From Amaurobius ferox (taxonomy: Eukaryota > Arthropoda > Arachnida > Araneae > Amaurobiidae), in NCBI GenBank assembly GCA_951213105.1, contig OX578152.1, positions 67,992,727 to 68,056,726 on the forward strand: DNA of 64,000 nucleotides, given 5' to 3'. Shown piece after piece: positions 1-10,724 of the stretch (position 1 is the stretch's first letter; every line of letters begins with the position of its first letter). The position numbers and the translations under genes were made by a program. The notes under the pieces are model-generated. The model was given only the letters and a program-made list of their open reading frames with translations. It was not told the origin of the DNA and ran no database searches.

Positions 1-117
1 ATTTTAGAATTCACTACCTATAATTTTTACCAATAAATCTTGCACCAAATCGATTTCATTTCAAATTCTCAACTATTCATAAAAAAAAAAAGAATTTATC
101 CTCGTGAATCATGTCTT

Positions 118-576
118 TCAAGTAAGAGCTCGTCGTCTGGGACGGCTTAAAATCAAGGGAGGCGATGATGCTTCGTCAGCAGCGGCATGCATCACCCTTC
201 CACAACCTTCACCTTCTTCGGGACTCCTTCCTGGAGATCTCGCAGAATGTCCAGTGGAATCTTCGACTCGATCGTCTGTTTGGGTAGAAGCAACTCGGCT
301 GCGCGGGACGTAGACGATCTCTTCCTCGGCATTTCCGGAAAAATCAAACGGGGTGTTCTTATTCACGGATTTCATCACGTTGATTTCGAAGTAGCCATCC
401 GGTATTTCTGGTGTCCATACTCTAAAGAAGTTCACTACTTTGTGCTTCGAAGGGGATGTAGGATTTGCATCTATTTTCTCATCGGACTGATTACCAGCAA
501 ACATGTTCCAGAAACCGTTCCATATCCTTCTGAGGGTTTCGAGTGCGACGGCAGGCCACTCTGTTATGTTCATCAT
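118..576 (-). CDS. unrecognised open reading frame or exon, 152 codons
   Basis: The frame opens with two ATG codons at 576-571 and ends at a TGA at 118-120. It stays open upstream of those ATGs to a TGA near 670, so it could be an exon. The stretch is clearly more GC-rich than its surroundings. The product has a W/F-rich N-terminus (TEWPAVALETLRRIWNGFW), an acidic middle (NAEEEIVYVPRSR), a Ser/Pro/Gly/Glu-rich disordered part (SPGRSPEEGEG) and a basic C-terminus (RPRRRAL). No signal peptide or membrane span is obvious. The overlapping plus frame 187-630 is Cys/His/Phe-rich and looks like its shadow. I do not recognise a family. It could be the last exon of a host gene entering from higher coordinates, or a stand-alone small ORF. 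I see no AATAAA signal on this strand between the stop and the window edge. Confidence 0.4.
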   Translation of the reverse strand: MMNITEWPAVALETLRRIWNGFWNMFAGNQSDEKIDANPTSPSKHKVVNFFRVWTPEIPDGYFEINVMKSVNKNTPFDFSGNAEEEIVYVPRSRVASTQTDDRVEDSTGHSARSPGRSPEEGEGCGRVMHAAADEASSPPLILSRPRRRALT

Positions 577-954
577 GAGGGGCCTTTGAAGATCGAAAGT
601 AGTTATGCTTGTTGTATTATTACTTTTTAAAAAAATCGTTCGATTAGCACATCTATTACCACATCAAACTTTGACTGCAGCATTGCTGTCAACCTGGAAA
701 GATAAAGAAGCACGCATCACGACCTGCCGTGCAAACAAACTTTTAACGATGACTAGCGGTACACCCGCTCTTCACATGGAATATATAATATTAAATTAAC
801 TGAGGTGTGGCTCAACTTGACTTTCTTAACCAGATTTTATTTTTAGTAGCTTTGTTTTATTTTTATTTATTTATTTTTATATTTAGCTTTTTTTTTTTTT
901 TTTCCAAATTTTAATTGAGAAACATTTTGAAAAATCGGTATTGTGGGTTCAAGT
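577..954. other. AT-rich spacer, nothing recognised
   Basis: Mostly AT-rich with T-runs near 880-905. The proximal part may belong to the exon or 5' region of the minus-strand frame at 118-576. I see no RNA gene and no repeat shared with the rest of the window. Confidence 0.5.
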
Positions 955-1130
955 GATTACAACTATCCTTCACTTTAAAGGGCTTGAAAAAATATTTTGA
1001 TTGATGCCATACATTACAATGTACTCCGCAGGAGGGAAACTCCTCCCCCCCACCACCACCACCACAAATGGGTTAATGACGTTATGAACAAGAAACATTA
1101 TATTGCGGCTGTTTTTCGCAACAATCCAAA
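955..1130 (+). repeat. interspersed repeat E, copy 1
   Basis: Matches 43560-43729: both have a run around CACTTTAAAGGGC or CATTTTAAAGGGC, then AAAATATTT[TC]GATTGAT, a C-rich tract, a TAATG[AT][CT] word and a GCATTGCG/ATATTGCGGC-like end. Non-coding. Its class is unknown. Confidence 0.55.
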
Positions 1131-1721
1131 ATCAATGGAATCTATATAAATATCTATATATATAAAGAACAAAAGCATGTATGTATGTATGTATGTATGT
1201 ATGTATGATTCAACATCACGGGAGAACGGTTTAACCGAATTTGATGAAATTTGGTGGGTAGTCTTAAAATAGCTTCACTTTAAATTTAGTTCATGTTTCG
1301 AGTTTCTAGGACTATTGGTTCTCGAGATATTAGTGAAAAACGACACTTTCGTTTGTCTCATCATCACGGGAGAACGGCTGAATCGAATATAATAAAATTT
1401 GGTGGGTAGCTTTAAAATAGCTCTCCATAAATTTAGTCCAAGTTTCGAGCTTCTAAAACTAGGGGTTGTCGAGATATTAATGGAAAACGAAACTTTTTCC
1501 AAGGAGTTCTAATCTCTAACTCCATGATTCCCAACGGAAAAAATTCAAAATCGTTGGTTTTAAAGTGAAAGTCAATTAAATCTCTGCGTTTTGTGGGAGT
1601 TTATTGAACGTATTAGTCACTTTTGAAAATCGCAGGTTTGAAATATGAATTTAAATGGAAACTCTATCACCATGGTTAATTTCTCACAGGCTTACTCAAC
1701 AACTAAAAGTATTAGGAAATC
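1131..1721 (+). repeat. Helitron-like repeat D, copy 1, with (TATG)n and a duplicated core
   Basis: It starts with TATATAAA-type sequence and a (TATG)n microsatellite (about 1175-1206). The core then occurs twice in tandem (about 1213-1360 and 1363-1500), each with ATCACGGGAGAACGG, AAATTTGGTGGGTAG, a TTTCGAG word and CGAGATATTA. Related copies lie at 24001-24330 and, as a 5' piece, at 59740-59811. The order 'microsatellite, GA-rich word, AAATTTGGT' is typical of Helitron/Helentron-derived repeats in arthropods. That class is an inference because no terminal CTRR or autonomous partner is visible. Confidence 0.5.
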
Positions 1722-1724
1722 ACA

Positions 1725-2947
1725 AGTAAGATCAATGATGCATAAAGCATTGATTATGAAACACTTTCCAACTTTAATTTTATTTAAACATCTCTAAAAT
1801 GCGATACATTCAGCGGTAATATATCACAATACTGCAATAATTAATTATATTTGAAAATTTAAAACTTCATCGAAAAATAAGAACTTGATTCAAATGATGT
1901 CATCGAAATATAAATCGCCTGGCTCTCTGTGTATAAGCAGTAAATATTTCATTTATACATTTTTATTTCATTCATCACAGTACTACAATAATTTATTCTA
2001 CTTCAAAACTTAAAACCATGGAGGCCAAAGTAATTAACTCTATGCATGAAACTTCATCGAAGAAGTCTGCCATTAAATCGTCTGCTTCTCTATGTAAAAT
2101 CAATGAATGTTTCATTCATATCATCTATATTGCAGATTCCTGAGCAAAATAATTTTGCGTTAAAGAAATTCAACAATTCTTATACAACTCATCTTACAGC
2201 CCAATCAGTTTGCATTCTCCATAAGTAGAAATTATGTTTCGTTGCAGAAATAATCAAAGTTTGATGATCATTTAAACTCAAATATATTGTAATTGTGCTG
2301 TTTCAGAATACAGATGTACAAAAATTAAGCAAAAATAAAGCTGTTTTAGGAAAGATGCGAGACTAAATATAAATTAAAAATAATTTTAAAAATCACGATT
2401 TCGACACAAGATGGATGCCAGGGCGCGGTAGTCCAGTGGTTAGCGCGGGAATTGCACTCGGTAGGCCCGGGTTCGATTCCCGCCACTGCCAGAACTGCCG
2501 CCCTGTTCACGCGGAGTACGATCACGTTAAATATGTGGGTCTGTAAGTTCTTCCGAGAGGTTGGTGGTAGGGGAAGGAGGATACGGTAGCTGTGGATGCC
2601 TCCCCCACTGCGTTCCGGTCTAAATTGGTGTGGCACTTCCCGGCCGTCCAAACTGTTACCTTACACCTTTCTGGTAGGTCGGATGGTCTGGGTCTTAACA
2701 ACAAGATGGATGCCATATTTTATTTTGAAGTGGTTCACGTGATCTCTTCATATAATGGTCACGTAATCTCTTCATATAATGGTCACGTGATCTCTTCATA
2801 TAAAGGGTTTAATTATAATTTTAATTGTTATTTTAAAAAACTACTGAATATATTTTGCTGAACATTTTTTTATATATTTTATGAGATAATTTGAATATTT
2901 CCTAAAACTTTCGAAGCAATTTGTGAATTTTAAATTCGCTTAAAAAT
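1725..2947 (-). repeat. interspersed repeat C, copy 1 (carries a nested SINE)
   Basis: It begins with the C 3' hairpin (a GCATAAAGC core with TGATT/AATCA arms) and GAAACACTTTCC. It runs through the same blocks as the copies at 17493-18768, 25097-26380, 48977-50998 and 56194-57186, and is cut off at about 2947 before the microsatellite end. A SINE (2421-2700) interrupts it with a 15-bp target-site duplication. No ORF is conserved. Confidence 0.8.
2421..2700 (+). repeat. tRNA-derived SINE, full-length reference copy
   Basis: A tRNA-like head (about 2421-2490) carries an A-box-like TAGTCCAGTGGTTAG and a perfect box B, GGTTCGATTCC. The body follows (GGTTGGTGGTAGGGGAAGGA, then CTTCCCGGCCGTCC) and the element ends in TCTTAACA. 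The perfect 15-bp repeat ACAAGATGGATGCCA flanks it (2406-2420 and 2701-2715), which marks LINE-mediated insertion into repeat C. It should be a Pol III transcript with no protein product. Relatives lie at 10503-11016 (minus) and 49999-50639. Confidence 0.9.
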
Positions 2948-2969
2948 GTCGTGCATCAATATCGCTTCA

Positions 2970-3120
2970 AAAGTTGGCATAATTGTGCATAAAGAGGTTA
3001 TTTATAGCCCAATAATCACAAAACAGCAGTTTCAATGTTGTGAAAAATAGCCTCGATACAATTTTTTAATCGTGACGTCTTTAGACCCCCTTCGTGGGGG
3101 GGGGGGGGGGGATACACTAT
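2970..3120 (+). repeat. G-tract-ended interspersed repeat, copy 1
   Basis: Similar to 33530-33690: both have GGTTATTTAT, an ATCACRAAA word, 'caaaaatag' or 'gaaaaatag', ACAATTTTT, GTGACGTC and then a C/G-tract. Class unknown. Confidence 0.5.
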
Positions 3121-3719
3121 CAAGTATTGTCATTGTGGGTCATAAGCGTCCATGACAATTTCGATGAGGTGGAGCGCTAAAATCACAAAAGGTATATGCT
3201 ATAGCTGATAATTTTTTTATACAATACTCTTTCTTTTATTGAAAATTATTGAAAAGTCTAATTGATGAAATTAAAAATCTTTTCAATAATTAATACCAAA
3301 TTGATCAATTTTGCTGCAACCATAACTAAAAATTATTTTTGGCGCATTTTAACAATCCCAGAGAAACTAACAGATATGTACGGCACAAAACGAATAGCAG
3401 AGCGAGCGGTAGCCAGTGTTTCTTTCAGGCATACATCCGTGGTGGGGTAATTCGCCCCCCTCCCCCCACGGTGACATTTTATATTAGCTTATTTGCATGA
3501 CAGCATTTAGTTATATTTATATAGGACAAATAGAAAACTGCCCCCCCCCCCCTAAACTTTCAATAACTTTCATTAGTCCCCCACGGCCAAAAAGTTCTGA
3601 AAAACCGCCTGACGGTAGTCCTATACAGGAAGTTATACAGTTTTCACAATTTTCATTAGCTGAGTTTTTGATTAGGGAACCAAGACATGATAGACATTCA
3701 AAAAATCGATTTTTCTTTT
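3121..3719. other. AT-rich spacer with C-tracts
   Basis: Holds C-runs at about 3455-3470 and 3541-3552. No convincing coding exon or repeat family is visible. Confidence 0.4.
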
Positions 3720-3875
3720 AGTAGTACATAAAATACATTGTTGTACATAAAATAATTAACAATACATAAAATAATTAAATAATTATGTACATGAAATAAT
3801 TAAATAAATAATAATAATTGTACATAAAATAATTAAATTATTATGTACATAAAATAATTTGTCGTACATAAAATA
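3720..3875. repeat. short tandem/inverted repeat of GTACATAAAATAATTAA
   Basis: The word TACATAAAATAATTAA recurs about eight times with small changes and some inverted half-copies (ATTATGTAC). It is a low-complexity minisatellite. Confidence 0.7.
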
Positions 3876-4619
3876 AATTCTGTTGATTACAAAAATGTAT
3901 AATTTAGGTACCTTTCATCTTATGAAAATTAAAATTTTAATGGTTAAGATGTAAACAACATCCTTTCTAAAGGGCGTTTTCTCGATTTTTTTTTATTTCT
4001 CTTCTTTGGTAGAAATTATGTAAATTTTATAGCATCTACATCCACGAAACTTTACAAGAGCATAAAATTTATGATTGTGCATCTAGTGAACCTAAACTTT
4101 TCTACTTAAATTGCTTGGTTTTCTTAAAGGCGCATACAAATTTGGAAAAATATGTCAATTATTGAATTTCAAAACACTTTTTTAAATACAGTCATGTTGC
4201 TTTTTATAAATATAGTCTATGTTATCAGTAATTACCGATTGTCAGTTAATCTGAAAGTATTTTTAGTATTCTTATAGCATTACTGTAATTTCAAATAACA
4301 CCGCCATTAACAAAAAAAAGGTACTTAATATTTGTTGTAAATACTTGTGCACGAATTTTAAATGCCACATAATCTTACCATTTATCATTACTTCGAAGTC
4401 TTTGTGCTGTCTTTTAACGGTAGATCGGATTTGAGAGATGAGTTTTTCCAATTTGAACTGCTTATAACTATTAACTTTATATTTCGGTGTATATTGGAAA
4501 ATCACGAAATGCTATGGAAGTTTTCTTGGTATATACGCCAGGCACAAGTTTAGATGTATTATATGTGGTAAGTCAGCAGTCTCTGGATTAAAATCTCATA
4601 TTAGAACCATGGAGTTAGA
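3876..4619. other. AT-rich spacer, nothing recognised
   Basis: Open frames here (near 4272-4553) overlap on both strands and have AT-driven composition. I see no exon signals. Confidence 0.4.
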
Positions 4620-5058
4620 AAGACGGAGGTAAAATTCCTATACACGAAAATCTTGAAAATGCCATAATCATGGGATTAGAGAAAAAGAGATAAAACTCCT
4701 ATGCGTGAAACCATGGAGGTAAAAGTAAGGCGTTAAAACTTCATATTAAGAAAACGCAATATCGTTTAAGACAATCATACAGGTGGCGCTGGGATGAGTT
4801 AAGTAGCCCTGCATTGTATGCTTTTCTATGGCTAAAGACTAAAATATTTATTTAAACTGTTCGTTTTGTAAAAATAAATTATTAACGCGATGCAAAGTAG
4901 AGCTGAAACAATAAAGAATATTTCTAAGTATTCAAAATAATTTTACCTTTCAATTTATTTTAATCACCATATTTTCTGTACTCTATCCTACAACTATGAA
5001 AAAAAAACTGGTTAATTATACTCATAATAAAGGAACCTGTAATTAAAAAAAAAAAAAG
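4620..5058 (-). repeat. host repeat F, copy 1, left part
   Basis: Reverse-oriented F: it contains the complement of the CTTATC...CCCAGCGCCACCT block, the AATATGAAGTTTTA block and CTAATTATGAGTATAATT. Element A1 (5059-6015) interrupts it at an oligo-T site, and F sequence resumes at 6016. Confidence 0.65.
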
Positions 5059-6015
5059 AATCTGATGTGGGCAACACATGACTTTCCTTATATAATGCAA
5101 TGAATTTACTACTTTTACAGTAAAAAAAGTAGGTTTTTCTTATAGTAGATATTTATATACTTTAAAAGAAATTGAATTTTCAACAATTAGTCGTTATTTT
5201 CATTGATTTAGCGCCATTTTTATCCATTTGGCGAGATTTTCGTCAATTTGGCAACATCTCAAAAAGTCACCAAGTTGGCGACATTCCGCTAAATTCGTCG
5301 CCAAAATCTCACCAAGCGTTATGGACGGAGAAATAAGTTATTCTTATAGAAGATAAACGACTATTAGCGTCCAAATACAAAAGTATTACTCAAAGTATCT
5401 TTTCTCATGAATAGAACGAGCTTGATCCACGAGAATAATTTCACCAAATGTATCGCATGCTATTACATATGAAAAGTGAACATGTTTCTCAAAAGTTAAT
5501 ATTTTTTTTTTTTTTATGGGATTTTTTGATAAATTTATTTGAAAAATGTGCAATATCTCTTGAACGGTTCATGCTAGCGGTCTAAAATTTAAGCCAATCG
5601 TTTTTTAAGGTAAAATTACATAGGAAATGTCTATTTGCGTACCTTTATTAAAGGTTTTGATTTTTTGATCATTTTTCAAAATTCCACTCGAAAATTTAGA
5701 GGGGTTCTGAACATTCGATTACGTTTAAATACAATAGTTTCCAGTATTCACGGATTGTGATTTTTGTACCAAATTTCATTCAAATCGCTCCATTCAATCG
5801 TGAGATATCGTCTCCACAGACTCACTGACACACACACACACATACACACACATACTTTTACACACACACACACACACACACACAGACATCACTTCAAAAA
5901 TGTTTGATTCGTGATCAGGGATGCTTGAAATGTGCTCTCCCGGCGAAAACTCGAATTCGAATTTTCGACCCCGTCACAATACTTTCCTTATACATTATGC
6001 ATATATAAGGAAAGT
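5059..6015 (-). mobile_element. family A element A1 (Helentron/HINE-like), full length
   Basis: Read on the minus strand it starts ACTTTCCTTATA with a hairpin partner. It continues with the ACGGGGTCGAAAATTCG block, a CA/TG microsatellite (about 5827-5884) and the AATTTGGTACAAAAATC block, then a GGCGA-rich part. It ends with the subterminal repeat TATATAAGGAAAGT and CATGTGTTGCCCACATCAGA before T-runs. It has no coding capacity. It lies in repeat F at the site that is empty in the F copy at 24340-24870. Confidence 0.85.
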
Positions 6016-6365
6016 AAAAATCAAAAATACAAATACTAAATACTACCCCTTTCTAAATACTTCCCCAACTAGCAATAACAGCTACTTTACTAACACTAGC
6101 GACAACTAGATATAATTCTCAAAGTATTATGGCATTTTCAAACGTTTTATGCATAGGAGTTTAATTTCCTTCTTTCTAACACGCCATGGATAAAACGCTT
6201 GAAAATGCCACAACGCTTTGAAATTATATCTAGGTCTAGCTGCTGTTAGTAAAGCGCCCTTTTTTTCCCCATTTGACACTATAGAAAAGCATAGTATTGA
6301 GTATATGTATTTTTGATTATTTTTAAATTAAGATTCCCAAATTATCAGTATAATTATTCTATATT
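6016..6365. repeat. two repeat F fragments, head to head
   Basis: 6016-6175 reads as minus F. 6176-6365 reads as plus F, starting near CCATGGATAAAACGC. The pair forms an imperfect inverted repeat centred near 6175, sharing CGCTTGAAAATGCC-like and ATTATATCTAG blocks. B1 follows directly. Confidence 0.6.
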
Positions 6366-7240
6366 ACTTTCCCTGCAATACATGGCAATATATAGGGAAA
6401 GTATTGGAATCATGTCGAAAATCGCAACTCGAGTTTTCGACGGATCTACACGTTTCGAGACCTCTAGAATACGTAAAAACTATTTTTTGCGTGACATCTC
6501 TGTGTGTGTGTCTGTCTGTCTGTCTGTCTGTGTGTGTGTCTGTCTGTGTGTCTGTCTGTGTGTCTGTCTGTGTGTCTGTCTGTCTATCTGTGTGTCAGTG
6601 CAATGTATGTATCCCCTATAACTCAAAAACTAATGGGCCGAATTTCATAAAATTTGGTAGGTAAGACCCTTGGTTGTGACTCTGGTGCTGATCAGTTTTT
6701 GGTACAATTTGGAAAAGAAGAACCCGCCTTTTTTTGCGAAAGGGCTCTCAAAAATCTCATGTATTCACTCTAACTGAAATACAAATTGATCAAATTTCAC
6801 AAAATTTGGTAGATAAATCATATGTGGTATATTCTGGTGCTGATTAGATTTTGGTGCGATTCGGAAAAGAACAACCTGCGTTTTTTTTACGAAATGGCCC
6901 GCAAACATCGTCAATATCTAAAAAAAGACTAGATATGTTCAAATGTATCAATTAAATGCTTGTTTTATACGTAATTTTTGACGAGGAAAAGAATAAAAAC
7001 AACTCTATTACTCTAGGACTAACCGTTCTCGAGATATTTGAGATTTTTCGCATTTTTTTTATGCCAGCTTTGAAAAAATGTCCAATTACCAAATAAAAGC
7101 AGAAATTGAATTAAAAATGCAAATTTAGTAACAATTTGTGCTATTAAACTCTATTTAATGAGGTCTTAAAGAAATAAAGAAAAAATGAATTTGAGTCTGC
7201 AGGGAAAGTCATGTGCTGCTCACATCAATTTTTTTTTTTT
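6366..7240 (+). mobile_element. family B element B1 (Helentron/HINE-like), full length
   Basis: It starts ACTTTCCCTGCA with hairpin partner ATAGGGAAAGT, followed by AGTATTGGAATC and CTCGAGTTTTCGACGG. A (TCTG)n microsatellite spans 6500-6595, then CCGAATTTCATAAAATTTGG. It ends GCAGGGAAAGTCATGTGCTG plus CACATCA and a T-run. The ORFs over it are only the microsatellite read in frame. It is inserted in repeat F, which continues at 7241. Confidence 0.85.
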
Positions 7241-7442
7241 CACTGTTGTGGGACAGAGTTCAGAATATAGGGAGATAAAAGTAAATTGAAAGGTAAAATA
7301 TTTTCGAATACGTACATGGAATATTGCTTATTGTTTCAGTTCTAATTTGCTAGGTGTCGCTAGTGTTAGTAAAGTAGCTGCTATTGTTTGTTGACACAAC
7401 AGAAAGGCGTAGTATATAGAATATGTATTTTTGATAATTTTT
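7241..7442 (+). repeat. repeat F segment between B1 and A2
   Basis: Contains GACAGAGTTCAGAATATAGG and AGTAAAGTAGCTGCTATTG, as in F at 24340-24870. It is bounded by two insertions. Confidence 0.6.
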
Positions 7443-8382
7443 ACTTTCCTTATACAATAATGTAAAAGGAAAGTATTGTGACGGGGTCGAAAATTCGAAT
7501 TCGAGTTTTCGACGGAAAAGCATATTTTAAGCATCCCTGATCACGAATCGAACATTTTTTAGGTGATGTCTGTGTGTTTGTGAAAGTATGTGTGTGTGTG
7601 TATGTGTCAGTGAGTCTGTGGAGACGATATCTCACGAACGAATAAAGCGATTTGAATGAAATTTGGTATAAAAATCCCAATCAGTGCATACTGGAAGCCT
7701 ATTGTTTCTAAACACAATCGAATGTTCAAAATCCCCTAAATTTTCGAGTGAAATTTTGAAAAAAATCATCAAAAAATCAAAATCTTTAATAAAGTTACGC
7801 AAATAGACATTTCTTATGTAATTTTTCCTTAGAAAACGATTGACACAAACTGTAGAACGCTAGCATGAACCGTTCTCGAAATATTGCACATTTCTCAAAT
7901 AAATTTATCAAAAAATCAAGTAAAATAAAAAAAATATTAACTCTTAAGAAACATGTTCACTTTTCATATGTAATAGCATACGATAAATTGGGTGACATCA
8001 TTCTCGTGGATTTAACTCGTTCCATTCACGAGAAAAGATACTTTGAGTAATACTTTTGTATTTGAACGCCAATAGTAATTTATCTGCTGTAAGAATAACT
8101 TATTTCTCCGTCCATAACGCTTGGAGAGATTTTGGCGACAAATTTGACGGAATGTTGCCAACTTGGCGACTTTTTTAAACTTTGCCAAATTAAAGAAAAT
8201 CTCGCCAAATGGATAAAAATGACGCTAAATCAATGAAAATAACGACTATTTAACAAAAATTCAATATCTTGGGAAAAATATAAGTATCTACTATAAGAAT
8301 AACATATTTTGTTTTTACTGTAAAAGTAGTAAATACATTGCATTATATAAGGAAATTCATGTACTGCCCACATCAGATTTTT
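7443..8382 (+). mobile_element. family A element A2, full length
   Basis: Starts ACTTTCCTTATAC with AAAAGGAAAGT as hairpin partner. It has GACGGGGTCGAAAATTCG, a TG microsatellite (about 7570-7605), the AAATTTGGTATAAAAATC block and a GGCGA-rich 3' part (8120-8230). It ends TATATAAGGAAATTCATG and CCCACATCAGA plus Ts. The flanks are F sequence ending ...ATAATTTTT on the left and AAATTAAGAG on the right, so the insertion is into a T-run. Confidence 0.88.
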
Positions 8383-8872
8383 AAATTAAGAGTTTCCTAA
8401 TTATGAGTATAATTAACCAGTATTTTTTCGTAGTTGTAGGATAAAGTACAGAATATAGGGAGATAAAAATAAATTGAAAGTTAAAATAATTTTGAATACG
8501 TAAGAATATTCTTTATTGTCTTTGTTCTACTTTGCACTGCGCTAATAGTTTATTTTTAAAAAAGTGACTGTTTAAATAAATGTTTTAGGCCTTTCGCCTT
8601 AGAAATGAATACAATGCAAGACTACTTATCTTATCCCAGCGCCACCTAAATTATTGTCCCAAACGATATTGCCGTTTTCTTAATATGAAGTTTTAACTTC
8701 TTAATATTACCTCCATGACCATAATGCTCCGAGAATTCTATCTAGGTGTTGCTACTGTTAATAAAGTCTTATCTGATCTCATTTGATACAACAGGAAGGC
8801 GTAGTGACTAATTTATGTATTTTTAATTATTTTAAAATTAAATTTCTCTAATTATAAGTAATAAGTATTTAT
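8383..8872 (+). repeat. repeat F segment between A2 and A3
   Basis: Long, well-matched F copy: CTAATTATGAGTATAATTAA, CAGAATATAGGGAGATAAAA, CTTTCGCC, CCCAGCGCCACCT. A new F start follows at about 8730 (GAATTCTATCTAGGTGTTGC). Confidence 0.65.
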
Positions 8873-9875
8873 ATTTTCCTTATATACATAATTATAAGGA
8901 AAGTAATGTGACGGGGTCGAAAATTCGAATTCGAGTTCTCGACGGGAGAGCACATTTCAAGCATACCTGATCACGAATCAAACATTTTTGAAGTGATGTC
9001 TGTGTGTGTGTGTGTGTGTCAGTGAGTCTGTGGAGACGATAACTGACGAACAAATGGACCGATTCAAACAAAATTTGATACAAAAATCACAATCCGTAAA
9101 TATGTTATGTAAGACGATATCTCACGAACGAATAAAGCGATTTGAATGAAATTTGGTATAAAAATCACAATCAGTGCATACTAGAAGCCTATTGTTTCTA
9201 AACACAATCGAATGTTCAAAATCCCCTAAATTTTCGAGTGAAATTTTGAAAAAAATCATCAAAAAATCAAAACCTTTAATAAAGTTACGTAAATAGGCAT
9301 TTCCAATTTTTTCTTAGAAAACGATTGATATAAACTTTAGAACGCTAGCATGAACCGTTCTCGAAATATTACACATATTTTAATAAATTATCAAAAAATC
9401 CCATAAATTAAAAAAAATATATTAACTGTTGAGAAACATGTTCACTTTTCATATGTAATATCATGCGATAAATTGGGTGCCATCATTCTCGTGGATCTAG
9501 TTCGTTCCATTCATGAGAAAAGATACTTTGAGTAATACTTTTGTAATTGAGTAATACTTTTGATTTATCTGCTATAAGAATAACTTATTTCTCCTTCCAT
9601 AACGCTTGCTGAAATTTTGGCGACGAATTTGGCCGAATGTCGCCAACTTGGCGACTTTTTTAAATGTTGCCAAATTAACGGAAATCTCGCCAAATCGGTA
9701 AAAATGGCACTAAATCAGTGAAAATGACGATTAATTGACGAAAATTCAATATCTTGGAAGGAATATAAGTATCTACTATAAGAATAATCTATTTTTTTTT
9801 TTTTGTACTGTAAAAGTAGTAAATTCATTGCATTATATAAGGAAAGTCACGTGCTGCCCACATCAGATTTTTTTT
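8873..9875 (+). mobile_element. family A element A3, full length with an internal duplication
   Basis: Starts with a mutated ATTTTCCTTATATA. It has the usual A blocks and a TG tract at 9000-9020, and ends CACGTGCTGCCCACATCAGA plus Ts. The block 'gacgata...cgaa...aaaaatcacaatc' occurs twice (about 9035-9100 and 9112-9172). The second copy resembles the A2 version, which suggests recombination between A subtypes. Confidence 0.85.
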
Positions 9876-10160
9876 CTAGTTGTAGAACAAAAAACTATAT
9901 AAGGAGACCAGAAATAAATTGAAAGGTAAAATAAATTTAAATACGTAGGAATGTTCTTTATTATTTGAATTCTAATTCGAATTAGACTGATAATTTATTT
10001 CTGCAAAATTCACAGTTTAAATAAATATTTTAAATTCAATACGAGCCTTTCGCCATACAAATATAGGGTATTATCTTAAATATAAGGTTTTTATCTTAAA
10101 TATAGGGTGTCTTATCTTACCCCAGAGCCACTTGGATTATTGTCTCAAACGATTTTCCAA
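9876..10160 (+). repeat. repeat F segment after A3
   Basis: Begins CTAGTTGTAGAAC, the right flank of the T-rich site, and runs through CTTTCGCCATAC to CCCAGAGCCACTTGG. A short TATCTTAAATATA(A/G)GG word is repeated near 10072-10110. Confidence 0.6.
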
Positions 10161-10502
10161 CGACTCAAACAAATACTAACGGTTTCCAACGAGTTCAAAC
10201 AATTCCCAAGATGGAGACTTAGCACCATGAATGCTCTATGATTAGAACATTCATGCAATGTAGTGCGTAACCAAATATTGAACATCAGATATCGATTCTC
10301 CCCATTCACGGATGAAGTTTACGGGGGTGACACGAGCGATAGTTCGTTATAGTTTCAGGATTCGCAAAAGATGGCTCGAAAGTGGAGTATCATGTGTCTT
10401 TCATATGAAGCCCTTTGTTCGTATCATTGAAATTCCTGGGAATCACCTTTTGGAGCGCGTCTATCGAATCACTCAAGTTTCGTCAGCCAACGATAACGAT
10501 AG
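10161..10502. other. unassigned moderate-GC segment
   Basis: A 67-codon plus frame (10312-10515) crosses a less AT-biased stretch. Its end runs into SINE tail sequence and I see no domain. It could be an old exon or an old repeat. Confidence 0.3.
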
Positions 10503-10690
10503 TCTTTCTTTCTAACGAAAACCGTTCGACCTACCCATAGCTGTACGGTATCTGTTTGGACGCCAGAAAAGTGCTACTACCCAATTTAGACCAGAACCCA
10601 TTGGAGGCGGCATCCCCAATGTAACCGTACCATCCTTACCCTGCCATCAACATCTCGGATGGACGTTCGGTCCCACTGATTTAACTTGCT
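10503..10690 (-). repeat. tRNA-derived SINE, 5'-truncated copy
   Basis: On the minus strand the 3' half of the SINE body is readable (complement of CCCAATTTAGACCAGAACCC and of GTAACCGTACC). The tail complement, CTTTCTTTCT, lies near 10503. The tRNA head is missing. Confidence 0.65.
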
Positions 10691-10724
10691 TGTGCCTTCA
10701 TAAACACGGGGATAACCATAAACG

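Noticed and set aside
187..630. 147-codon plus-strand ORF
   Set aside because: Overlaps the better-composed minus frame 118-576. Phe/Cys/His/Ser-rich composition typical of an antisense shadow.
2420..2490. Stand-alone tRNA gene
   Set aside because: Continuous with a SINE body and CAA-type tail between a perfect TSD.
3097..3112. Homopolymer G/C tracts (also 21200, 35095, 52677, 52877) as quadruplex elements
   Set aside because: Plain runs without the spaced G-tract pattern. Possible assembly-sensitive homopolymers.
6313..6664. Two Cys/Val-rich ORFs (VCVCLSVCLSVC)
   Set aside because: They are the (TCTG)n microsatellite of B1 read in frame.
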